Below the pieces are notes generated by a model. The model saw nothing but the letters and a program-made list of their open reading frames with translations. It had not been told where the DNA came from and did no database searches. Below, piece after piece: positions 1-5,024 of a stretch of DNA of 6,624 nucleotides; the first letter of the stretch is position 1, and every line of letters starts with the position of its first letter. This DNA comes from Thermodesulfobacteriota bacterium (GTDB lineage: Bacteria; Desulfobacterota; Desulfomonilia; Desulfomonilales; Desulfomonilaceae): assembly GCA_030837305.1 (NCBI GenBank), contig JAUPKT010000377.1, positions 1 through 6,624 on the forward strand, in the 5' to 3' direction. The position numbers and the translations under genes were made by a program.

Positions 1-556
1 AGTTGGGCCTGCGGCACGACTTAATGTGTCCAATGGTTGCGGCACGATCATGGCGGACCAGGAATGGGCCGAATTCATAAAGCTGGACCGTGGACCCGTC
101 ATGAGTTCTTTCTACAATCATTATGCCCGCCTGATCGAGATACTCTATTCCATTGAAACCATGGAGAAGTTGCTTGAAGACGATGACATCGTGAGCAAAC
201 GAGTTCGGTCTTTTGCCAAACCCAACTTTCATGAAGGAATCGGCATTGTTGAAGCTCCTCGAGGAACTTTGATACATCATTACAAGGTCGACGATCAGGG
301 GCTTATGGAGTGGGCAAACATGATCGTGGCCACCGGCAATAACAACTTGGCCATGAACAAAGGCGTTCTCCAGGTCGCCAAGAGGTTCATTCAAGGAGAC
401 AAGATCCCCGAATCAGCGCTCAACCGCGTTGAAGGCATCATTCGAGCCTTTGATCCCTGTCTGAGTTGCTCAACACACGCAATTGGGGGGCAGAGGGGCC
501 TCAGGATACAACTCATAGACCACTTGGGAAACCTGAAGGCTGAAGTCGTCCGCTGA
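1..556 (+). CDS. [NiFe]-hydrogenase large subunit, group 3 (Mvh/Hox-like), 3' part only
   Basis: Partial gene: the frame is open to the left edge (first whole codon at base 2, residues VGPAARLNV...), so the GTG at 26 is internal. About 184 C-terminal residues are visible. The large subunit holds the Ni-Fe(CN)2CO site that splits or forms H2. The diagnostic C-terminal motif DPCLSCSTH is at 452-478. Its two cysteines (458-460, 467-469) are the ones that bind nickel in this family, and the other cysteine pair lies upstream of the window. The block EGIGIVEAPRGTLIHHY (about 233-283) is typical of group 3 cytoplasmic enzymes. MvhA, the F420-non-reducing, Hdr-linked type (group 3c), is my best guess, but the 3b and 3d types are not excluded. 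After the motif His come 25 residues before the TGA stop. By family precedent a dedicated maturation protease removes this tail after nickel insertion. No protease gene follows in the window. The gene ends convergently with the larA-like gene. Confidence 0.93.
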   Translation, partial: VGPAARLNVSNGCGTIMADQEWAEFIKLDRGPVMSSFYNHYARLIEILYSIETMEKLLEDDDIVSKRVRSFAKPNFHEGIGIVEAPRGTLIHHYKVDDQGLMEWANMIVATGNNNLAMNKGVLQVAKRFIQGDKIPESALNRVEGIIRAFDPCLSCSTHAIGGQRGLRIQLIDHLGNLKAEVVR

Positions 557-599
557 TGACCGGGGGCTCTAGTCCCCCACGTCAGCCATGACCTGTTTT
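552..599 (+). terminator. Candidate stem-loop terminator between convergent genes
   Basis: GGGGG (562-566) and CCCCC (574-578) form a perfect 5-bp stem around a 7-base loop. The stem can be extended outward across a small internal loop by GCTGA (552-556) with TCAGC (582-586). TTTT follows at 596-599 on the + strand, about 10 bases after the stem, so it is not a textbook intrinsic terminator. The hairpin lies in the 41-bp gap between two converging genes and overlaps the hydrogenase stop codon. It could serve both directions, but there is no T-run on the larA side. Confidence 0.4.
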
Positions 600-1914
600 A
601 CACACATCTGGCATACGTTGACCCACCGAAAGGGAAAACCCACACGGTCGCACGCTTGGGTGCACGAGACGCCCCCCACGACATGAAATCCTCTCTGCTC
701 GTAAAGCTCTTGGCCAGCCCCATCTTCCGGCCTATGTCGTTCGGCAGGAGCGGGCTGTCGCAATATATCCCCAGATGATTTCTTCGCAGCATCTGAAGAC
801 CAAAATGGCCTATGAAAACCTCCTCCACCGGCTCACCCTTTTTGGCTTTCTTGACGAGGGGCAGCACGCCTCCTTTGCCGACGATTTTGAGAATCCCCCG
901 CATCACACCGTAGGGCAGCGTCTTCTTCGGCAACGGCATTTCTCCGAGTCCCACCTGGGCTTTTGCGCAAGCCATCATGACACCGCCCGGCTTACAGGCA
1001 TACAACGTGTTCCCCAGACACTTTACCGACTGCCGTAAATCGAATTCCATGGGAAAAGAATTGGTCAGTACGATGTCGGCCTGTTCATGGACTTCAAGAC
1101 GGGCTGCACTCTCAACGAATGCCTCGCCTGCTCGATGGGCTTTGATGGGATCCCCACAGAAAAACCGAGTGGGTCTTGCATGCTCGTTCATCGCCACGTT
1201 GATGACAAAAATGTCTTTTGACAAGAGCGCGGCCCCTTCCTCCAAGTCAAGCCGCATAGGTGATATGTCTCCCCTCACACCGACGTAGTCGAAGCTATCA
1301 GGATCCACTCCCTGAAGATGATTTTTTCCAATGGTTTCAGCTCCGGCACAACCGGGAATGATCATTTTCAATCCGCCGCCAAAACCGAGCAGCAAGTGAG
1401 GTTCGATTGATCCTACGCAGATGATGAGATCTGCTTCAAGGAGTAATTTGTTCAGTACTACCTTTGTGCCCCGGGATGTGCTGCCCAGTTCTACTAACCC
1501 ATCAGGATCATACGCATCATGGCACGACCACGAGAACCGATTCATGATTTCCGTGCCGAGTTTCGACTCGATCTCTTCCGACCGACTGGGTCGATGAACA
1601 CCGATCGCCACGAGTATCCTGATATTTTTGTCCGCTGCGCCGCCCGCGGCAATTTCATCGAGTATTTGGTCAAGAAACGTTGCAACTGGTGTGGGCCGTG
1701 AGTGATCGTCCACCACCACGACGATCTTCTTGTCTCGAAGGTCTCGGGAGGCAAGTCTTTGCGTGTCCCAGGGATTGCTCAGTGCCACGGAACAGGCACC
1801 CGGTCGAGCCGGTTCCATGGGTTGAGGCACAAGCTCACCAAGAATCCTGCAGGAATCGGGGAGCATAAGCTCCAAGGTCCCGTCGCCCCACGGCAGCGTC
1901 ACTGCTTTCGCCAT
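598..1914 (-). CDS. larA: LarA-family (DUF2088) nickel-pincer 2-hydroxyacid racemase/epimerase
   Basis: A protein of 438 residues, close to the usual LarA length of about 420-430. LarA enzymes racemise or epimerise 2-hydroxyacids such as lactate, using a nickel-pincer nucleotide held covalently on a lysine. Visible motifs are DDHSRPTP (69-76), GVHRP with His107, EPH with His173, GGGLK with Lys183, NH with His199, and Q295..K298. As I recall the Lactobacillus plantarum enzyme, its Arg75, His108, His174, Lys184, His200, Gln295 and Lys298 correspond almost residue for residue, so the catalytic set looks intact. The start is placed at ATG 1914, which has AGGGG 8 bases upstream. ATG 1920 is only 2 bases from that site. 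The frame stays open to 1980, but those extra residues do not look like the family's N-terminus. LarB, LarC and LarE, which make the cofactor, are not in the window. The natural substrate is uncertain because the superfamily also covers malate, phenyllactate and sugar acids. The symbol denotes the family, not proven lactate racemase activity. Confidence 0.88.
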   Translation of the reverse strand: MAKAVTLPWGDGTLELMLPDSCRILGELVPQPMEPARPGACSVALSNPWDTQRLASRDLRDKKIVVVVDDHSRPTPVATFLDQILDEIAAGGAADKNIRILVAIGVHRPSRSEEIESKLGTEIMNRFSWSCHDAYDPDGLVELGSTSRGTKVVLNKLLLEADLIICVGSIEPHLLLGFGGGLKMIIPGCAGAETIGKNHLQGVDPDSFDYVGVRGDISPMRLDLEEGAALLSKDIFVINVAMNEHARPTRFFCGDPIKAHRAGEAFVESAARLEVHEQADIVLTNSFPMEFDLRQSVKCLGNTLYACKPGGVMMACAKAQVGLGEMPLPKKTLPYGVMRGILKIVGKGGVLPLVKKAKKGEPVEEVFIGHFGLQMLRRNHLGIYCDSPLLPNDIGRKMGLAKSFTSREDFMSWGASRAPKRATVWVFPFGGSTYARCV

Positions 1915-1922
1915 ACTCATCA

Positions 1923-1927
1923 CCCCT
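1923..1927 (-). promoter_or_regulatory. Ribosome binding site of the larA-like gene
   Basis: Read on the minus strand, AGGGG ends 8 bases before the ATG at 1914 and only 2 bases before the ATG at 1920. The spacing favours 1914 as the true start (MAKAVTLPWG...). Confidence 0.55.
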
Positions 1928-2068
1928 GCAAATGGATAAGTCTCACCTATCAAATAACCGAAAGCGTATGAAAAACACAAAACAATTCAAAAGCAAGCCG
2001 GGGTTTGCAGATGACCGAATGTGAGCTTTCCCAGAAATTTAGCCGTAACGGTATTGCAATGCATCAGG

Positions 2069-2097
2069 TTGACTTTTGCAGAAAAAATGATTTTCAT
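2069..2097 (+). promoter_or_regulatory. Candidate sigma-70 promoter of the DUF362-polyferredoxin operon
   Basis: TTGACT (2069-2074, 5 of 6 matches to TTGACA) is followed after 17 bases by TTTCAT (2092-2097, 4 of 6 matches to TATAAT). Transcription would begin near 2104, giving a leader of about 36 bases before the ATG at 2140. The rest of the 225-bp divergent region (1915-2139) shows no other feature I can support, and I found no clear promoter for the divergent larA-like gene. Confidence 0.4.
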
Positions 2098-2098
2098 T
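2086..2098. promoter_or_regulatory. Fur-like palindrome AATGATTTTCATT
   Basis: AATGA and TCATT form a perfect 5-bp inverted repeat about a TTT centre. It matches 11 of 13 positions of the core of the classical Fur box (AATGATAATCATT), but only about 12 of 19 over the full box because the flanks diverge. It overlaps the proposed -10 hexamer at 2092-2097, where a repressor would act. A Fur-family or other metalloregulator is inferred. A short AT-rich palindrome of this kind could also arise by chance. Confidence 0.35.
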
Positions 2099-2123
2099 CC
2101 AACAGTAGCCTGGGCAACGAACC

Positions 2124-2130
2124 GAAAGGA
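2124..2130 (+). promoter_or_regulatory. Ribosome binding site deciding the DUF362 start
   Basis: GAAAGGA lies 9 bases before ATG 2140. The same frame is open back to 2005, but starting there would put 45 residues before the Tat signal. This site and the position of the twin-arginine motif fix the start at 2140. Confidence 0.6.
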
Positions 2131-2139
2131 TATAAAGAT

Positions 2140-3078
2140 ATGTCAACAAAGACCGACCGGAGGGGGTTCATCAAGACAGGCATGGCCACAACGGCTATGC
2201 TTGCACTCAGCGGTCCATCCGCAGTTCTCAAGGCTCAAGAAACAACCTCGAACAAGACACCGGATCTCGTGGTTTCTAGAGGGCAGAATCCCGCAGCCAA
2301 TGCAAGAGCCGCAGTCGAAGGGCTCGGAGGAATGAAACGTTTCGTGAAACCCGGCAGCAAGGTAGTGATAAAACCCAACATGAGTTTTGCCAGCGGGCCC
2401 GAGAGAGCATCCAACACGAATCCCCAGGTCGTGCGGGAAGTGGCGCTCATGTGTGCAGAGGCCGGCGCCGCCAAGATTGCAGTGCTCGATAATGTACTGA
2501 ATTCACCACAGGATTGCCTCAAACTGTCTCTTATCCCGGCGCATCTCAAGGATGTGCCGAATACAACAGTCAGCGTTGTTCAAAACAAGCGCTTTTTCAG
2601 GGACGTGCCTGTCAAGGATGGACAGCAATTAACCTCCATGTCGGTGGTTGCAGACGCCCTCGATGCGGACGTGCTCATAGCAGTCCCGGTGGGCAAATCC
2701 CATTCCTCGTCCGGTGTCAGCCTGTCCATGAAGGGAATGATGGGACTCATTTACGACAGACTCTCCTTTCACGGAAGATATAATTTGCATGAAGCAATTG
2801 TTGACATGGTCACCGTCTTGAAACCGCATCTCGTCATTACAGACGGCACGAGGATACTGAGCACCGGCGGACCGGGTGGTCCCGGAACCGTCATTCCACT
2901 TAACCTCGTTTTGGCTTCGCCGGACATGGTGGCGGCGGATGCCCAAATGGTGGCATTGGGAAAGTGGTATGATCGCAAGATCGGCCCCAACCAGGTGCGC
3001 CACATTCGAATTGCTGCGGAAAGAGGCCTGGGCGTTATGGACCTGGATAAGCTCACTATAAAAAATATACAGTCGTGA
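2140..3078 (+). CDS. Tat-exported DUF362 domain protein
   Basis: A 312-residue protein. The N-terminus is a twin-arginine signal: TDRRGFIKTG at residues 5-14, then a hydrophobic stretch to about 30 and a plausible cleavage region near Ala32. The mature protein should therefore fold in the cytoplasm, probably with a partner or cofactor, and be exported. The DUF362 domain fills the rest. Recognisable blocks are VVIKPNMSF (75-83), NTNPQVVREV (92-101), a GKSH block (185-188) leading to SLSMKGMMGL (194-203), HEAIVDM (217-223) and ITDGTRIL (233-240). Many DUF362 proteins carry a ferredoxin domain. This one has only two cysteines after the signal (105, 126) and no CxxCxxC motif, so any Fe-S function would come from the polyferredoxin encoded next, whose start overlaps this stop by 4 bases. 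The family has no agreed biochemical function that I can assign here. A role in a redox or metallocentre complex outside the membrane is inferred from the signal and the partner. Confidence 0.88.
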   Translation: MSTKTDRRGFIKTGMATTAMLALSGPSAVLKAQETTSNKTPDLVVSRGQNPAANARAAVEGLGGMKRFVKPGSKVVIKPNMSFASGPERASNTNPQVVREVALMCAEAGAAKIAVLDNVLNSPQDCLKLSLIPAHLKDVPNTTVSVVQNKRFFRDVPVKDGQQLTSMSVVADALDADVLIAVPVGKSHSSSGVSLSMKGMMGLIYDRLSFHGRYNLHEAIVDMVTVLKPHLVITDGTRILSTGGPGGPGTVIPLNLVLASPDMVAADAQMVALGKWYDRKIGPNQVRHIRIAAERGLGVMDLDKLTIKNIQS

Positions 3079-4697
3079 AACGCTTTCAAAGAATCATACA
3101 GACCCTCTCTTTGGGTCTGTTCGTTTTGCTCCTGATGTTGGCAGCATACCCCCTTTCCGAGGGTCTTCCGGTAGATTTATTTTTACGCCTAGATCCATCC
3201 ATCGTTGTTGGAACGGTCATAGCTGCACGTGACGCGGCGCTCTATTTTCTCCCCGGCTTGGCGGTGATGGTCCTTTGTGTCCTCGTGGGACGCATTTTCT
3301 GCGGACATATATGTCCAATGGGGACCACCCTGGATTTTTGCGAGCAGTCTATCAGTAAGAAAGCACGGGCATTTCAGCGCAGCATCCGTCTCCGAGTCCC
3401 TACGTCCTTCCGCACAATCAAGTTTTTATTTTTAGGGCTCCTCATCGGCTCGGCCATGGCCGGGGTTTCCCTGATATTTCTCGGGTCTCCATTATCATTG
3501 GTCACGAGATTTTATGGCCTTGTCCTGTACCCCTTGGCCCTTCTGATAGGGGATCAGGCGTTGAGTTTTACGACATTCTTTTCAAGGCTTTTTCCGGAAA
3601 CGACCTATTGGTCGCTCCCGGCAAAAGTATTCGCCACGAATGTGTTCGTAGCCTTCTTGTTTCTGTCCGTCGCATCTTCGGCTCTCCTCCAGCCCCGTTT
3701 CTGGTGCCGTCACCTCTGCCCGGCAGGGGCGCTGCTTGCACTGTTCTCACGCAAACCCCTCATAAGGCGCAGGGTAAATGAAAACTGCAACCAATGCGGG
3801 AAATGTGTTCGTAACTGCCCCACCGGCGCCATTGACGAGGATCCAACAAAGACCTTTCATTCGGAATGCATTGTCTGCTTGAAGTGCAAAGAAATCTGCC
3901 CCCAAGGAGCCATTTCCTTTGCCGCACGCTCATTCAGCTCGGAACAGACCCTCTCGTTTTCTGCTTCCAGGAGGGGGGTAGTTCTGTCGCTGTTCGCTGG
4001 TCTGGTATCTGCGGGCCTCTTGAAAACAAGTGTCCATAGACCAAGGGCACCCGAAAAGGAGAGACCGCTCGTTGACGGGGATCTGATAAGGCCTCCGGGT
4101 GCTCTTCCTGAACCGGATTTTCTCACTCGATGCGTGCGTTGCGGAGAGTGCATGAAAGCATGCCCCACGAACACCCTTCAGCCTACATGGCTCAAAGCCG
4201 GTCTCGAAGGCATCTTTTCTCCGGTCATGCTTCCGAGGCTGGCCGCGTGTGCCGTGAATTGCAATGTCTGCGGGAAGGTGTGCCCCACGGGAGCGATCAG
4301 AGACCTCAGTCTTGTTGAAAAGAACCACGCAAAAGTCGGTACAGCGTGGATTGCCCGGGAATATTGCCTTGTCTGGGAACAAGACAAGAAGTGTCTCGTG
4401 TGTGATGAGGTGTGCCCCTACAATGCCGTATCATTCAGGCCTGTTCCAGACCGCAACAATGCCGCACCCTTCGTGGTTGCCAACCGGTGTACCGGGTGCG
4501 GATGGTGTGAATCAAAATGTCCCGTAGAGGGCGCATCAGCCATCAGAGTGAATATCGTCGGGGAAGTGCGTTTGGCCGAAGGCTCATACGTTGAAAAGGC
4601 CCAAGAATACGGCTTTGTTTTCCGCGCAAAAGACAACTCAATAGACGCTCTGGCACCTGGTACCTTTGACGACCTCGATCCGGTCCCCAAAGATTAG
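3075..4697 (+). CDS. Membrane-bound polyferredoxin, NapH-NapG-like fusion, six predicted [4Fe-4S] clusters
   Basis: A 540-residue protein. The NapH-like half has membrane segments near 7-27, 56-73, 116-137, 144-160 and 187-205. It carries the paired CxxxCP motifs C76-C80 and C211-C215, then two ferredoxin clusters (C238/241/244/248 and C265/268/271/275). Next come SASRRGVVL (296-304) and a hydrophobic segment to about 315. The NapG/MauM-like half follows with four more clusters: C353/356/359/363, C392/396/399/403, C431/440/443/447 and C472/475/478/482. NapH and NapG are normally separate proteins that pass electrons from quinol to periplasmic partners, so an electron conduit across or along the membrane is likely. 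Direction and final acceptor are unknown. The start is the GTG of a GTGA overlap with the DUF362 gene. No Shine-Dalgarno precedes it, which suggests translational coupling. If the RR segment works as an internal Tat signal, the last four clusters lie on the outer side, next to the exported DUF362 protein. It is not NosR itself, because no FMN-binding domain is seen. Confidence 0.9.
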   Translation: MKRFQRIIQTLSLGLFVLLLMLAAYPLSEGLPVDLFLRLDPSIVVGTVIAARDAALYFLPGLAVMVLCVLVGRIFCGHICPMGTTLDFCEQSISKKARAFQRSIRLRVPTSFRTIKFLFLGLLIGSAMAGVSLIFLGSPLSLVTRFYGLVLYPLALLIGDQALSFTTFFSRLFPETTYWSLPAKVFATNVFVAFLFLSVASSALLQPRFWCRHLCPAGALLALFSRKPLIRRRVNENCNQCGKCVRNCPTGAIDEDPTKTFHSECIVCLKCKEICPQGAISFAARSFSSEQTLSFSASRRGVVLSLFAGLVSAGLLKTSVHRPRAPEKERPLVDGDLIRPPGALPEPDFLTRCVRCGECMKACPTNTLQPTWLKAGLEGIFSPVMLPRLAACAVNCNVCGKVCPTGAIRDLSLVEKNHAKVGTAWIAREYCLVWEQDKKCLVCDEVCPYNAVSFRPVPDRNNAAPFVVANRCTGCGWCESKCPVEGASAIRVNIVGEVRLAEGSYVEKAQEYGFVFRAKDNSIDALAPGTFDDLDPVPKD

Positions 4698-4775
4698 AGG
4701 CTTTTCATTTTTCCCCGCCTGTGTCCGAAACCATAGCCGAATGAAAGTCATTTTATCGCAGTGTGTGGGACAATA

Positions 4776-4804
4776 TTGACTGCGAGCAATTGTCGTGCTA
4801 TCTT
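4776..4804 (+). promoter_or_regulatory. Candidate sigma-70 promoter of the ABC transporter operon
   Basis: TTGACT (4776-4781, 5 of 6 matches) and TATCTT (4799-4804, 4 of 6 matches) are separated by an ideal 17 bases. Transcription would start near 4811, leaving an untranslated leader of about 214 bases before the GTG at 5025. That is long enough for RNA-level control. Confidence 0.4.
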
Positions 4805-4821
4805 GTTCACAATAGTAGCAC
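4795..4821. promoter_or_regulatory. Imperfect dyad overlapping the -10 and start point
   Basis: GTGCTA (4795-4800) and TAGCAC (4816-4821) are perfect 6-base inverted arms. Between them lies a second inverted pair, TTGT (4803-4806) with ACAA (4809-4812), offset by one base from true symmetry. The dyad covers the -10 hexamer and the expected start point, the usual place for a repressor operator. The regulator cannot be named. Confidence 0.35.
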
Positions 4822-4829
4822 AGCAGCGA

Positions 4830-4932
4830 CTCATACACGGCGGTCTTATCGTGATACTCAAATCTTTTTTGAGGGAAGGAACGACGCCTCTTCCTGTGTC
4901 GTTCATGTCCACCGTCGTAATGACCGCATGAG
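4830..4932 (+). ncRNA. Possible structured leader RNA (riboswitch-like), unassigned
   Basis: A long-range helix can close this segment: CTCAT (4830-4834) with ATGAG (4928-4932), and GCGGTC (4840-4845) with GACCGC (4922-4927). A 5-base bulge lies on the 5' side, and three further pairs TTA/TAA follow across a one-base bulge. Inside it are two hairpins, CTCAAA/TTTGAG (4857-4873) and GAACGAC/GTCGTTC (4879-4904), giving a three-way-junction shape. Bases 4838-4844 can instead pair with ACCGTCG (4911-4917), which excludes the closing helix. These pairings were found by eye. They match no riboswitch class I recognise and have no covariation support. Confidence 0.3.
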
Positions 4933-4959
4933 GAACATCGCTCCATGGTGCTGTGTCAC

Positions 4960-4989
4960 GTGCAGGATAGCTGGAGAACATTCCTGCAC
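4960..4989 (+). promoter_or_regulatory. 8-bp hairpin upstream of the permease start
   Basis: GTGCAGGA (4960-4967) and TCCTGCAC (4982-4989) are perfect complements around a 14-base loop. No T-run follows, so it is not an intrinsic terminator. A weaker stem, CCCAAG (4995-5000) with CTTG and GG (5008-5014, one bulged T), follows just before the ribosome binding site. Confidence 0.35.
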
Positions 4990-5016
4990 TCTGGCCCAAG
5001 AAAAATGCTTGTGGAT

Positions 5017-5023
5017 AGGGTGA
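5017..5023 (+). promoter_or_regulatory. Ribosome binding site of the permease
   Basis: AGGGTGA contains GGTGA, complementary to the 3' end of 16S rRNA. It sits one base before the GTG at 5025, with AGGG four bases away. The in-frame TAG at 5016-5018 rules out any start further upstream, and no earlier start codon exists than GTG 5025. Confidence 0.5.
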
Positions 5024-5024
5024 C

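Larger units (their letters stand above)
4698..5024 (+). other. 327-bp non-coding region before the transporter
   Basis: No convincing gene is present. The open frames on either strand have unnatural composition and no family motif. The region contains a candidate promoter and dyad (4776-4821), a foldable segment (4830-4932), an 8-bp hairpin (4960-4989) and the permease ribosome binding site. After the polyferredoxin stop only a weak AGGC/GCCT stem (4698-4723) is seen, without a terminal T-run, so no clear terminator separates the two operons. The cobalamin riboswitch B12 box (GCCACTG) and TPP riboswitch core sequences were looked for by eye and not found. Confidence 0.6.

Noticed and set aside
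1966..1971. GTATGA half-site, possible NikR operator upstream of larA
   Set aside because: The partner TCATAC expected about 16 bases downstream is absent. The TCATAC at 4831 likewise lacks its GTATGA partner.
1915..1980. Longer larA start giving 22 extra residues
   Set aside because: The extra residues do not resemble a LarA N-terminus. ATG 1914 has a well-spaced AGGGG and begins the recognisable domain.
2005..2139. In-frame extension upstream of the DUF362 start
   Set aside because: It would bury the twin-arginine signal 45 residues inside. ATG 2140 has GAAAGGA at 9 bases, and the segment contains promoter-like sequence.
4857..4873. CTCAAA/TTTGAG hairpin with a T-run as an intrinsic terminator
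   Set aside because: The T-run is in the loop and 3' arm, not after the stem, and the stem is only 6 AT-rich pairs.
4763..5023. Open frames on both strands in the non-coding region, about 83-86 codons
   Set aside because: Cys/Arg-rich composition, no family resemblance and no ribosome site. They overlap the promoter and stem-loops.
4698..5024. Cobalamin or TPP riboswitch
   Set aside because: Neither the B12 box nor the TPP core sequences are present, so only an unassigned fold is reported.
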